From Cyclobacteriaceae bacterium (GTDB lineage Bacteria > Bacteroidota > Bacteroidia > Cytophagales > Cyclobacteriaceae): a stretch of DNA of 52,092 bases. This document shows positions 34,853 through 43,257 of this stretch, piece by piece (the stretch's first letter is position 1; each line of letters starts with the position of its first letter). The notes beneath the pieces were generated by a model, which saw only the letters and a program-made list of their open reading frames with translations, did not search any database and had not been told where the DNA came from. The DNA is taken from NCBI GenBank assembly GCA_028281285.1, contig JANQKF010000007.1, forward strand, positions 1 to 52,092, written 5' to 3'. The position numbers and the translations under genes were made by a program.

Positions 34853-35947
34853 ATGTCGTTGACCAAAGAAAATGTACTCAAAGCACTAAGCAATGTGCTC
34901 GATCCGGACATCAAACAAGACCTCGTTACCTTGAACATGATCCAGGATATTGAGATTGAAGGCAATAAGCTTTCATTCACTGTCATGCTCACTACTCCGG
35001 CCTGTCCATTAAAAGAGGTCATCAAGAATGATTGTTTGGGCACTATAGAATCTCACCTGGGTTCTGATATAGAAGTGGATATCACCATGAGCTCTCATGT
35101 TACTTCCACAAGAAGTAATGCTCCACTGCTACCAGAAGTGAAGAACATTATCGCGGTAGCATCAGGAAAAGGCGGTGTTGGAAAATCGACAGTAACAGCG
35201 AATCTCGCGGTTGCCCTGGCCAAAACAGGAGCGAAAGTGGGTATTATTGATGCCGACATATTTGGCCCTTCAATGCCAACCATGTTCAACTGTGAAAAAG
35301 AACAACCCGGCATTCGCAAGGAAGGAGAAAAGAATAAGATCATTCCAATCGAACAATATGGAGTAAAGCTAATCTCCATCGGGTTCCTTACCGATTCGGA
35401 GAACGCAGTAGTTTGGAGAGGCCCGATGGCAAGTAGCGCTTTGAAACAATTCATTGGAGATACTGATTGGGGCGAATTGGATTACTTACTCATTGATTTG
35501 CCACCGGGGACAAGTGATATTCATTTGACTTTGGTGCAGACCGTACCCGTTACAGGGGCTGTCCTGGTGACCACTCCTCAAAAAGTGGCCCTGGCCGATG
35601 CTCAGAAAGGTCTGTCCATGTTTAAGCAACCACAGATCAATGTTCCGATCCTGGGCGTAGTAGAGAACATGGCCTTTTTCACGCCAGAGGAACTACCGGA
35701 TAACAAGTATTATATTTTTGGACAAGACGGGGGTAAAAAGCTTGCAGAAAAGTTCGATGTGCCCTTTTTGGGAGAAATTCCTTTGGTTCAGAATATAAGA
35801 GAAGCTGGTGATATCGGTTACCCTGCTGTAATGCGAGATGATATTACTGCTGAGGCATTCCAGTCATTGGCCCGAAGCACCGCTCAACGAATTGCAATTA
35901 GAAATGCGGAACTCGCTGAAACAAAAAAGGTTGAATTAAAGGTTTAA
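34853..35947 (+). CDS. mrp: Mrp/ApbC-type iron-sulfur cluster carrier ATPase
   Basis: About 364 residues from ATG 34853; the frame also has a TTG at 34832. An N-terminal MIP18/DUF59 domain (VLKALSNVLDPDIKQDLVTL) precedes the deviant Walker A GKGGVGKS near residue 105 and the DADIFGPSMPTMF switch. The family carries Fe-S clusters to apoproteins. The C-terminal CxxC found in many members is absent (ENMAFFTPEELPDNKYYIFG instead), which I recall as usual in this phylum. It is 19 bases upstream of a NifU-like scaffold, matching its role. Confidence 0.94.
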   Translation: MSLTKENVLKALSNVLDPDIKQDLVTLNMIQDIEIEGNKLSFTVMLTTPACPLKEVIKNDCLGTIESHLGSDIEVDITMSSHVTSTRSNAPLLPEVKNIIAVASGKGGVGKSTVTANLAVALAKTGAKVGIIDADIFGPSMPTMFNCEKEQPGIRKEGEKNKIIPIEQYGVKLISIGFLTDSENAVVWRGPMASSALKQFIGDTDWGELDYLLIDLPPGTSDIHLTLVQTVPVTGAVLVTTPQKVALADAQKGLSMFKQPQINVPILGVVENMAFFTPEELPDNKYYIFGQDGGKKLAEKFDVPFLGEIPLVQNIREAGDIGYPAVMRDDITAEAFQSLARSTAQRIAIRNAELAETKKVELKV

Positions 35948-35966
35948 TAGATACATCTTTGTGGAT

Positions 35967-36203
35967 ATGATTGATAGAGTAGAGTCAGCTTTGGAGAAAA
36001 TCAGGCCATTTCTAATAGCCGATGGTGGTGATGTGAAAGTGCTTGAAGTCACTAAGGATATGGTGGTCAAGCTCGAACTGGTTGGTGCCTGTGAGACTTG
36101 TCCCATGTCACCCATGACCATGAAGGCGGGGGTTGAGGAGGCTATTAAACGTGAAATCCCTGAAATAAAATCAGTTGTAGCCGTAAATGTCGAACCGGCA
36201 TAA
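35967..36203 (+). CDS. NifU C-terminal-domain Fe-S scaffold
   Basis: 78 residues from ATG 35967, or 80 from GTG 35961. The single domain carries RPFLIADGGDVKVLEV and the cluster-binding CETCPMSPMTMK (CxxCP). It matches NifU-like/NfuA C-terminal proteins that hold a [4Fe-4S] cluster for transfer. Placed directly behind mrp, the pair forms a small Fe-S assembly operon. Confidence 0.93.
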   Translation: MIDRVESALEKIRPFLIADGGDVKVLEVTKDMVVKLELVGACETCPMSPMTMKAGVEEAIKREIPEIKSVVAVNVEPA

Positions 36204-36290
36204 AGCTGAAAAACCGTACTAGTCAAATACCTTTTCCAGTGAAACTTCGTTAGTTTCTTGATGAATTCACGCTTTTGAGCGTAGTGTTTT

Positions 36291-36298
36291 TAAATTTG
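36291..36298 (+). promoter_or_regulatory. -7 promoter box for the PASTA gene
   Basis: TAAATTTG, an exact match to TAnnTTTG, 60 bases before the ATG at 36359. Confidence 0.55.
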
Positions 36299-36358
36299 TC
36301 GCAGAAAGTTGGATTTATGATAAACAATCCACTTTAATCAACCGAGTTTTACCCAATT

Positions 36359-37162
36359 ATGAGTAGCGATAATTTTACGTTCTTAAAGTTTCTGAAGAAT
36401 GTAGGAATCATGGTGGGAATAGGTGGCCTATTCTTATTGATATTCTTCTACATCTACCTACCCTCCACCACCAATCATAAAGAAACCATTACTGTTCCTG
36501 AATTGATTGGTTTGTCATTCGAAGACATTGATGAGTATGTCACCAATAGAAATCTCAGATATGAGATCATGGCAGATTCCGGTTACTCTGAAGTACTCAA
36601 TCCACTTACCATCCTCACTCAGAATCCAAAGGCCGGTTCAAAGGTGAAGGAAAACAGAAAAATATACCTAACACTCAACGCCAAAGTGCCCCCAAAGGTG
36701 CGGATGCCCAATTTGATCAACACCAGCAGGGCAAATGCCGAAGACATATTGATCAGCAATGGGCTGAAGTTGGGTGAAATTGAATATGTACCCAACATTG
36801 CTCTCAATGCTGTTCTGGAACAGAAGTTGGAGGGTGGCGAAGTGGCTGCTGACTCTATGATTGCCAAGGGTTCCGTTATCGACCTGGTAATTGGTGATGG
36901 AAAGGGAAATCAAGAGTTTGAAACACCCGACTTCTACGGAGTCAGTCTCGATGAAGCTAAATTCATCATCACTTCTGAAAAATTGGTACTTGGAGAGGTG
37001 AACTATGTCAAAGTGGATTCTTTATCCAGTAACACGAGAAATCGGGTTTATAGACAGCTGCCCCCGGCCGGTTCTGAAAATAGTTCCGGAGGTGTGATCG
37101 AACTGTGGATCAATGCAGACCCACCTAAGAAAAACGATGATAGCGGTGTACGCATGAAATAG
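36359..37162 (+). CDS. PASTA-domain membrane protein
   Basis: A 267-residue protein with one membrane helix (VGIMVGIGGLFLLIFFYIYL, ~15-34). It then has three PASTA domains: ~41-107 (TVPELIGLSFEDIDEYV), ~113-180 (RMPNLINTSRANAEDIL) and ~188-255 (ETPDFYGVSLDEAKFII). PASTA domains bind cell-wall fragments in kinases and penicillin-binding proteins. Here there is no kinase or transpeptidase part, as in the stand-alone PASTA proteins of Bacteroidota. A cell-envelope role is likely but unproven. The T9SS cargo gene starts four bases later. Confidence 0.9.
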   Translation: MSSDNFTFLKFLKNVGIMVGIGGLFLLIFFYIYLPSTTNHKETITVPELIGLSFEDIDEYVTNRNLRYEIMADSGYSEVLNPLTILTQNPKAGSKVKENRKIYLTLNAKVPPKVRMPNLINTSRANAEDILISNGLKLGEIEYVPNIALNAVLEQKLEGGEVAADSMIAKGSVIDLVIGDGKGNQEFETPDFYGVSLDEAKFIITSEKLVLGEVNYVKVDSLSSNTRNRVYRQLPPAGSENSSGGVIELWINADPPKKNDDSGVRMK

Positions 37163-37166
37163 AAGT

Positions 37167-39050
37167 TTGATTCAGCGATTCACCATATCGACCCTTCTTC
37201 TTTCCTTCTTCGTCCATCTAAGCTTCGGTCAATTCACTGAAAGACCATTAAAGAAGCAACTCAGCTCAGCAGTTGAACCAATTCAGGGTGTTGCTGGAGA
37301 TGGTAGTGGTACACCGGTCACCGTACTCCCTTTCTGGGATGATTTTTCTACCTCTGTCAAAGTCCCGGGAAATTTGAAATGGTTCGACTCTGATGCCGTA
37401 AGAATTGCTTCTAACGTTGGAATCAACCCACCCACTCTTAATGTAGCGGTATTCGATGGAGTCGATGAAAACGGTGCAGCTTACAATCCTGGTACCCTAT
37501 TAATCGGACAGGCGGATTGCTTGACTTCAGCGATTATCGATTTGAATCAGGTCGATGCCTCCCAGGCCGACTCTGTTTTTATGAGTTTCTTTTGGCAATT
37601 AAAAGGGAATGGTGAATTAGCAGATCCGGAGGACTCATTAGTGCTTGAATTTCTCAACCCCGAAATGGAATGGGAATCGGTGTGGCGCATGATCGGTGGT
37701 ATCGAGCTTTTTGATGAAGATTTTCGCCAGGTATTGCTTCAAATCCCTCCCTCCTTTTTCCATGAAAACTTTCAGTTTCGATTCCGGTCGTTTTCCAGAT
37801 TGTCGGGCCCCTTCGATACCTGGTTGCTAGACTATGTCTACATCAACGAGGGACGTCATGCTGCCGATATTGCCTACCTCGATCGGGCATTGACTACACC
37901 CGGAAATTTTCTCATCGAACCCTATTCGGCAATGCCGACAGAACAGTTCTTTGCCAACCCCGATGACTATCTGGTTCCACTATCGGTGGGTTTCTACAAC
38001 CTCAATTCCTTTTTTCAGCCCATCCTGTTTTCGGCCAATGTAAAGGATTTGGTTACCGGTAATGATATCGAATCGTTGAGTGACGAGGCCGTTGCGAGTC
38101 CATTGCCAGGAGCTTTCGAGCGAAGGGTCTTTACATCACCAGCTCTTAACTCATCTAACCTTGATGATCAGGCGGATTCTCTTTGGTTGGAAAGCACCAT
38201 CTTCCTGAGAACGGGTGATGTTTTCTTTATCGAAGGAATAAGTAGCACGAACGATACCACCTTTAATGAACAAATTGACTATCGGGTCAACGACACGGTT
38301 CGAAATGTTACTATCATTGACGATTACCTTGCGTATGACGATCATGAAGTGGACTTTGCTGCTGGGATCAATCAGAATGGTGGGAAGCTCGCTTATCGAT
38401 ACGTTTTGGAAACCAGGGCACTTTTGACCCATATCGACATCAACTTCCCATTCACTAATCAAACGGGTGAACCCATTCAATTGACAGTTTGGAAGACCCT
38501 TGGAGAGGATGAACCAGATTCGGTGATGTTCAGAGATCCCTACAGCGTTCAGCGATCAAGTGCTGTCAGCGAGTTAAGACCCTACCAGTTGGACACACCC
38601 ATTTTCGTACAGGACACCATATACATAGGCTTTGAACAGGCCACCAATGAATTCTTGGCTGTAGGGCTTGACAAAAACACGGATTCTGGCAATCATATTT
38701 TCTTTAATGTGGATGGTACCTGGAGAGAAAATGAACTTGTTCAGGGAAGTTTGTTAATGCGACCAAGGTTTGACAAGGAAATCGCAGCCACCTTTGTCCC
38801 GCCATCAGGTAGTGGTGAAGTAAATGACATTGGCATCTACCCCAACCCAACCAATGGGATTTTCACACTTCAAGGCCATTTTGACCAGATTTTAATATTT
38901 GATAGTTGGGGTAAACAAACCAATTTCTCCGGTAATGAAAATGGGGAGAATACAGTGCTCGATTTGTCAGGCAATGAAAGTGGTATATATTTGCTGAAGC
39001 TGACCAGGGATGGTCGGACTTCAACCAAACGTATCATACTGAACAACTAA
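37167..39050 (+). CDS. T9SS type A sorting-domain protein, large secreted
   Basis: A 627-residue protein from TTG 37167. A signal peptide (FTISTLLLSFFVHLSFGQ) leads to a long beta-rich body (for example WDDFSTSVKVPGNLKWFDS, FRFRSFSRLSGPFDTWLLDY) that resembles lectin-like or jelly-roll folds. The last ~80 residues are a type A sorting domain: GIYPNPTNGIFTL, ILIFDSWGK, GIYLLKLTRDGRTSTKRIIL. It should be exported by the type IX system and anchored at the surface. It follows the PASTA gene without a gap, and a rhodanese gene starts three bases after it. The specific function is unknown. Confidence 0.88.
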   Translation: MIQRFTISTLLLSFFVHLSFGQFTERPLKKQLSSAVEPIQGVAGDGSGTPVTVLPFWDDFSTSVKVPGNLKWFDSDAVRIASNVGINPPTLNVAVFDGVDENGAAYNPGTLLIGQADCLTSAIIDLNQVDASQADSVFMSFFWQLKGNGELADPEDSLVLEFLNPEMEWESVWRMIGGIELFDEDFRQVLLQIPPSFFHENFQFRFRSFSRLSGPFDTWLLDYVYINEGRHAADIAYLDRALTTPGNFLIEPYSAMPTEQFFANPDDYLVPLSVGFYNLNSFFQPILFSANVKDLVTGNDIESLSDEAVASPLPGAFERRVFTSPALNSSNLDDQADSLWLESTIFLRTGDVFFIEGISSTNDTTFNEQIDYRVNDTVRNVTIIDDYLAYDDHEVDFAAGINQNGGKLAYRYVLETRALLTHIDINFPFTNQTGEPIQLTVWKTLGEDEPDSVMFRDPYSVQRSSAVSELRPYQLDTPIFVQDTIYIGFEQATNEFLAVGLDKNTDSGNHIFFNVDGTWRENELVQGSLLMRPRFDKEIAATFVPPSGSGEVNDIGIYPNPTNGIFTLQGHFDQILIFDSWGKQTNFSGNENGENTVLDLSGNESGIYLLKLTRDGRTSTKRIILNN

Positions 39051-39053
39051 CCT

Positions 39054-39350
39054 ATGTCTGACATTACTGTCGAAGAACTTAAAGAGCGACAAGCCAACAA
39101 CGAATCATTGAACGTGATCGATGTTCGTGAACAATGGGAACATGAAGAGGATAATATTGGAGCCCAACTTCTTCCATTAGGTGATATTCCTTCAAGGCTT
39201 TCTGAGATAGCACACCTCAAAGACGAAGAGGTCATTGTGCATTGTAAGACTGGTGGACGTTCATCGAGAGCCCAAAAATACCTTCAGTCACAAGGCTTCT
39301 CGAATGTGAGAAATTTAATAGGAGGTATCGAAGGCTATAGAGAGTCCTAA
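39054..39350 (+). CDS. Rhodanese-like sulfurtransferase
   Basis: A 98-residue single rhodanese domain. The strand NVIDVREQWEHEEDNIGA and the active loop VHCKTGGRSS carry the catalytic Cys near residue 66. This size is typical of the GlpE-like class. It starts three bases after the T9SS cargo gene and its 3' end overlaps the HAD gene on the other strand by four bases. The sulfur acceptor is unknown. Confidence 0.92.
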   Translation: MSDITVEELKERQANNESLNVIDVREQWEHEEDNIGAQLLPLGDIPSRLSEIAHLKDEEVIVHCKTGGRSSRAQKYLQSQGFSNVRNLIGGIEGYRES

Positions 39351-39970
39351 AACAGGCTCATCCAATCATCGGATTTGATATTATGAAAGGTCCGTAGCCC
39401 CAACTCAGCGGCTGCTTCAATGTTCTCCTTCCTATCATCAATAAACAGCGTTTTTGTCGTATCAAGTTGATTTTCATCGATGATTAATTGCCAGGCTCGT
39501 TTATCCGGTTTGGCCATTCTGATCTCATGAGAAAGGTAGACTTTCTCAAAATGATCATCGAAAGACTTAGTGTTGGTAGTACTATCCAACAGCTTATTGA
39601 AATTCCTGGCGTGAATAGCATTGGTATTGCTGAGTACAAAAAGTCTGAATTGACCAGATATCCTATTAACCAAATCCATTTTGATCTGAGGGATTTTCAA
39701 TAGCATTTGATTCCATGCCAAGTCGATGGTCTCATCTGAGGCACTGATCGACAAATACTTACGAAATTCATCTCTGAATTCTTCGTCTGAAATATCTCCC
39801 GTTTCATAATCTTGAAGAAACTGATTGCTATAATAAGCTTCGACAAGTGACTCTAAAGACTTCCCGCCTAGCTCTCCAAAAGCGCGGGCTGTGCGATTTC
39901 GATCAAGATCGATAATCACCTCACCCAGATCAAAGATTATAGCGTCAAGGTAGGAAGTTTCTAAGGACAT
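39347..39970 (-). CDS. HAD-family phosphatase, YihX-like
   Basis: A 207-residue HAD hydrolase. The nucleophile is Asp14 in FDLGEVIIDLDRNR. The second acid position is Gly rather than Asp, as in the YihX group (FDLGNVIVDID). Motif II is LFVLSNTNAIHARNF, and motif IV is LFIDDRKENIEAA. A sugar-phosphate phosphatase is the best guess. It overlaps the rhodanese gene tail to tail. Confidence 0.9.
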   Translation of the reverse strand: MSLETSYLDAIIFDLGEVIIDLDRNRTARAFGELGGKSLESLVEAYYSNQFLQDYETGDISDEEFRDEFRKYLSISASDETIDLAWNQMLLKIPQIKMDLVNRISGQFRLFVLSNTNAIHARNFNKLLDSTTNTKSFDDHFEKVYLSHEIRMAKPDKRAWQLIIDENQLDTTKTLFIDDRKENIEAAAELGLRTFHNIKSDDWMSLF

Positions 39971-40044
39971 GCTTGTTGTTTAATTAGCGCCAAATATGTA
40001 ACATTGCAATCCAATTTTCAAGAGTATTTCAATGCTTTTGGAAA

Positions 40045-40118
40045 GGGCCTATAACTCAGTTGGTTAGAGTATCTGACTCATAATCAGAAAGTCCCTGGTT
40101 CGAGCCCAGGTGGGCCCA
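40045..40118 (+). tRNA. tRNA with CAU anticodon, probably tRNA-Ile2 (lysidine-modified)
   Basis: A complete cloverleaf: acceptor GGGCCTA/TGGGCCC, D stem ACTC/GAGT, anticodon stem TCTGA/TCAGA with loop CTCATAA, and T stem CCTGG/CCAGG with loop TTCGAGC. The CAU anticodon is either Met or Ile2. The acceptor pairs C4-G69 and C5-G68 are those recognised by the lysidine synthetase TilS, so I favour tRNA-Ile2. CCA is not encoded. TGCTTTTG at 40033-40040 is a likely -7 box. A terminator follows at 40129. Confidence 0.9.
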
Positions 40119-40119
40119 C
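40109..40119. repeat. 11-bp tRNA 3'-end repeat, left copy
   Basis: ggtgggcccac, spanning the end of the tRNA acceptor stem; identical to 40258-40268. Confidence 0.8.
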
Positions 40120-40128
40120 AAAATAATT

Positions 40129-40157
40129 AACCCCGACCACAGGTTGGGGTTTGTTAT
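40129..40157 (+). terminator. Terminator-like hairpin after the tRNA
   Basis: A 10-bp stem AACCCCGACC/GGTTGGGGTT, loop ACA, then a T-rich stretch. It probably ends tRNA transcription. Confidence 0.75.
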
Positions 40158-40180
40158 TTTAAGGCCTTTGGGCGAGAAGC

Positions 40181-40257
40181 CCTGTCTGCCGACAGGCAGG
40201 CTGTCCCGATGAAGCAAAGCGGATATCGGGACAGCCCAGCTTGCCCGCCTTTGGCGG
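40181..40257. repeat. Palindromic REP-like repeats between the tRNA end copies
   Basis: Holds the inverted repeat CTGTCTGCCGACAG (40182-40195) and a 12-bp perfect stem GGCTGTCCCGAT/ATCGGGACAGCC (40199-40210 with 40225-40236). A third small hairpin, GCCCGCCTTTGGCGGG, is near 40243-40258. Confidence 0.7.
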
Positions 40258-40268
40258 GGTGGGCCCAC
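40258..40268. repeat. 11-bp tRNA 3'-end repeat, right copy
   Basis: Second ggtgggcccac, 149 bases after the first, just before another terminator. The two copies frame the palindromic insertion. Confidence 0.8.
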
Positions 40269-40276
40269 TGAAATAC

Positions 40277-40307
40277 AGCCAGTTACAAAAGTGACTGGCT
40301 TTTTTTA
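40277..40307 (+). terminator. Strong intrinsic terminator
   Basis: Stem AGCCAGTTAC/GTGACTGGCT, loop AAAA, then seven Ts. It may be the original tRNA terminator, now separated from the tRNA by the palindromic insertion. Confidence 0.85.
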
Positions 40308-40415
40308 TTGAATTAGGCATATTGTAACCCGAAAAGTAGTCGTTGGGAAAATCCGCTACTATTTGTACGCAGGATCCCTAACCACGAGCTAAACACACCT
40401 CCTTGGATTAAAGAC

Positions 40416-41330
40416 GTGAAGTCAAGAATTAAAACATACAACTCAGAAGATTTTCGGAATGAATATTTTAACGCAAGTCCGGAGTTGGAAAAACTTTTTG
40501 AGAAAAGCGTAGAAGATTTTTTCTGCTTGCGAATAGAAGACGTAAGTGAAAGGGTTCTCAAACCGATATTGCCTTCAAGGGAAGAAAGCCACACAATAAT
40601 CTTTGTGACAGAAGGCTCCTATAAAACCAAAATCGGTTTCAAGGAATATACAGTTAAACCCAACCAAATTGTAATATATCAAGCAGGTGCAGTTTTTTCG
40701 ACAGAACATATCCATAATAAAGTGAATGGCTTTACTTGCCATTTTCATCCTGATATACTTATCGGCAAATTTGGAAATCACACGTTACTCACGGACTTTG
40801 AGTTTTTGAATGTTGGCAACCATCCGCTAATCAATGTAAAGAAAGGTTCGAAACCTGCGATTCTGAACTTACTTGAAAGACTGTGTTCCGAATTCAAATC
40901 TGATGGCCGACCAAACCCAACTATTGTACATTCATACCTGTACACACTACTTGCCGAATTGCAACAATTAGTTGGCAAAAATAGCCTGGTCGATCAAAGT
41001 GCTTCATTTCAAATTACTTCCCAATTCAGAAAATTGGCTTACCAAAACGTGAAGAAAAACCTGAAAGTAAGTGACTTTGCCAAAATGATGAATATCAGTC
41101 CAAATCATTTGAACAAATCAGTAAAAGACATTACGTCCAAGTCCGCTTCTGAAATCAACGATGAAATAAAACTTATTGAAATCAAATTCTTGCTTTATCA
41201 ATCGGGCTTATCAATTAGCGAGATTGCTTTTGAAATGGGATATTTGGATGCTTCCTACTTCACTCGGTTCTTTAGAAAGCGCACTAATCATTCGCCAACA
41301 GAATTTCGAAAAATGATTGAAAAATCCTAA
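40416..41330 (+). CDS. AraC-family transcriptional regulator
   Basis: A 304-residue protein from GTG 40416. The N-terminal half is a cupin-like sensor domain (IIFVTEGSYKTKIGFKEYTV). The C-terminal ~100 residues are the double helix-turn-helix: VSDFAKMMNISPNHLNK and LSISEIAFEMGYLDASYFT followed by RFFRKRTNHSPTEFR. It sits at the head of a run of four small genes and probably regulates them. The ligand is unknown. Confidence 0.92.
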   Translation: MKSRIKTYNSEDFRNEYFNASPELEKLFEKSVEDFFCLRIEDVSERVLKPILPSREESHTIIFVTEGSYKTKIGFKEYTVKPNQIVIYQAGAVFSTEHIHNKVNGFTCHFHPDILIGKFGNHTLLTDFEFLNVGNHPLINVKKGSKPAILNLLERLCSEFKSDGRPNPTIVHSYLYTLLAELQQLVGKNSLVDQSASFQITSQFRKLAYQNVKKNLKVSDFAKMMNISPNHLNKSVKDITSKSASEINDEIKLIEIKFLLYQSGLSISEIAFEMGYLDASYFTRFFRKRTNHSPTEFRKMIEKS

Positions 41331-41398
41331 TCATGGAATGATTGTTCATAGCCATTTTTCGAGAATGTAAAGAGCTTTGCCTTTGACGATTAAGGGCT

Positions 41399-41863
41399 AT
41401 GTATTCAACAGTCTTAACACTGCATTCCATATTCAGATGGCTTGTATTACTCTCATTATGCTACGCAATCTTTAGGGCGTATAAAGGGTATACTTCCAAG
41501 TCTGACTTTTCATTTTTGGACAATAAAGTACGGCATTGGACGGCAACAATCGCCCACGTCCAGCTGACTTTGGGCATTCTCGTTTACGTCAAAAGTCCAA
41601 TAATCAAGTACTACTTCTCTGACTTCAAGAATTTAGTTGCCAATTGGAATTTGACTTTTTTCGGTCTTTTCCATTTCATCCTTATGATTGGTGCCATAGT
41701 ACTCATCACTATAGGTTCTGCAAAAGCCAAGCGAAAAAAAACAGCGACTGAAAAGTTCAGAACAATTCTCGTGATGTATTCCATTGCCTTCGTATTAATC
41801 CTTATTGCCATTCCCTGGCCATTTTCGCCTTTAGCCAGTCGACCCTACATAAGAACATTTTAA
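41399..41863 (+). CDS. Four-helix membrane protein, cytochrome b-like
   Basis: A 154-residue protein with four membrane helices. His residues at about 9 (LTLHSIFRW), 47 and 54 (VRHWTATIAHVQ) and 92 (LFHFILM) sit in or near helices, so haem binding is possible. Proteins of this kind are often labelled cytochrome B in databases; I have not verified a haem site. The next gene's ATG follows its stop directly. A role in redox or stress is a guess. Confidence 0.65.
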   Translation: MYSTVLTLHSIFRWLVLLSLCYAIFRAYKGYTSKSDFSFLDNKVRHWTATIAHVQLTLGILVYVKSPIIKYYFSDFKNLVANWNLTFFGLFHFILMIGAIVLITIGSAKAKRKKTATEKFRTILVMYSIAFVLILIAIPWPFSPLASRPYIRTF

Positions 41864-42166
41864 ATGAATAGGTTCGTTAACTCGAGTATCGGCAGACTTA
41901 GATTGTTGGCAATCTTGGAAGGGCTATCATTATTGCTGCTGGTCTTTGTATCAGTTCCACTCAAATACATTTTCGGAATACCTCAACTGTCTTCAGTTCT
42001 AGGTCCAATTCACGGAATACTCTTTTTGCTATTCGTTTTTATCACAATCAGTGTTGGAGTAGAATACAACTGGAAGTTCAAGCAAACAACGTGGAAGGTA
42101 TTAATAGCCTGTATCATACCTTTTGGTACATTTTACATTGACCGTAAGATTTTAAGTAAGATATGA
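41864..42166 (+). CDS. DUF3817 membrane protein
   Basis: A 100-residue protein with three membrane helices. The pattern RLRLLAILEGLSLLLLVFVS, PLKYIFGIP, GPIHGILFLLFVF and IIPFGTFYIDRKIL is that of DUF3817. The function of the family is not known. It is directly adjacent to the upstream gene and overlaps the next by four bases. Confidence 0.8.
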   Translation: MNRFVNSSIGRLRLLAILEGLSLLLLVFVSVPLKYIFGIPQLSSVLGPIHGILFLLFVFITISVGVEYNWKFKQTTWKVLIACIIPFGTFYIDRKILSKI

Positions 42167-42546
42167 AAACGGTATACATCGTTCTTAGCATTACTGTAGG
42201 GATAGTCGTTCTTTTCGTTGTCATTAATCGTATTTATCGTAGCAAAACACTAGATAAAGGATTAGAAAAAAAGATTGTAAAAGACGCCATCATCCTAGAC
42301 GTCAGGACCGAGAGAGAATTTAGAAGAGGACATATTGAAGGCTCCTTGAATATCTCTTTGGGTACAATTAAGGAACGCTACATTGAATTAGATTCCTCCA
42401 AAACTTACATCACCTATTGCTCACACGGCATACGCAGTATGGAAGTAAAAGCAATTTTGAAAGACAAGGGCTTTCGGAAAGTTTATAACGGTGGAGCAAT
42501 GTCTGATTTAGAAGATTTTATCGAAAAAGCGCAAGAGGATAAATGA
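42163..42546 (+). CDS. Membrane-anchored rhodanese-like protein
   Basis: A 127-residue protein with an N-terminal membrane helix (VLSITVGIVVLFVVINRIY), then one rhodanese domain. The strand AIILDVRTEREFRRGHIEG and active loop TYCSHGIRSMEV carry the catalytic Cys. The domain probably faces the periplasm. ATGA overlaps join it to both neighbours. Confidence 0.88.
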   Translation: MKTVYIVLSITVGIVVLFVVINRIYRSKTLDKGLEKKIVKDAIILDVRTEREFRRGHIEGSLNISLGTIKERYIELDSSKTYITYCSHGIRSMEVKAILKDKGFRKVYNGGAMSDLEDFIEKAQEDK

Positions 42547-42752
42547 TTCATGTATTTAAAACAACCGTCAGTACAGAAACTCAGGTACAGGAATTAAAAC
42601 CATACCTTGATAAACTTTTTCCCTTATCAAAATGGAGTTTTGACCTGGAAGATTGCGATAGTATTTTCAGGATTGAAACCACCGAGAACAAATGCATATT
42701 GATCGAATTTGTATTCATAGTTTGCGGCTTTAATTGTGAAGAATTAGAATGA
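42543..42752 (+). CDS. Small HMA-like protein lacking the metal-binding cysteines
   Basis: A 69-residue protein with a ferredoxin-like beta-alpha-beta order (HVFKTTVSTETQVQELKPYL, KWSFDLEDCDSIFRIE, CILIEFVFIVCGFNCEELE). It looks like the heavy-metal-associated fold but has no CxxC at the usual loop. It overlaps the rhodanese stop by four bases and is the last gene of the AraC-led run. Confidence 0.65.
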   Translation: MIHVFKTTVSTETQVQELKPYLDKLFPLSKWSFDLEDCDSIFRIETTENKCILIEFVFIVCGFNCEELE

Positions 42753-43257
42753 AGCCTTCGTTGTTACTGGAAGGTTGTTACTGGAAGAAAGCGTACTAAG
42801 GCCCGTCCTTACCTTACCTCTTTTTGCTGCTCGAGGCAGCATAGCATTTAATAATGATTAAGAAGCATAAGTCCTATAAGGAATACCCTTAGTATAATTT
42901 AATATTACATTAATTCGATAAGTGTAACTTACTGTTTAGTTGTTATTCATTATAACTAGTGAAGAATTGCACTGAATGGAATGGCAAGCCCAATGCCGAA
43001 AGCAATAAAGCATCAAATTCAAGTATTCTTCTAACAGGTTTTCTATAAATTTTTATTAGTAGAAATAAATTTTTACTACATAAAATTCATTTAGGAATGA
43101 TTTTTATTTAGTCAAAACAAACATTTTATTAAAATAAATGTTAAGCTAATCAAATAAGTATCTTTTAAAATATTATTCGTTGTTTAACTAATATCAGTTT
43201 AAACTATTTTGTGTTAAAAAAGATACTCAGGATAGTAACTCAGATCAATACATTAGA
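42753..43257. other. AT-rich intergenic region with a tandem 14-bp repeat, no gene
   Basis: About 505 bases without a credible gene. It starts with two tandem copies of gttgttactggaag (42760-42787). A small hairpin TGCTGC/GCAGCA lies at 42825-42841. The rest, from ~42845, is strongly AT-rich with many TAAT and TTTA runs, and probably holds the promoter of the peptide cluster. I cannot place an exact -7 box. Confidence 0.6.

Noticed and set aside
40109-40268. An attL/attR pair of an integrated island
   Set aside because: The repeats are only 11 bp, are partly self-palindromic, and enclose just 138 bases with no integrase; kept as a finding but not called an attachment site.
42753-43257. CRISPR array or origin in the AT-rich gap
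   Set aside because: Only one tandem 14-bp pair, no regular spacers, no DnaA-box cluster that I could see.
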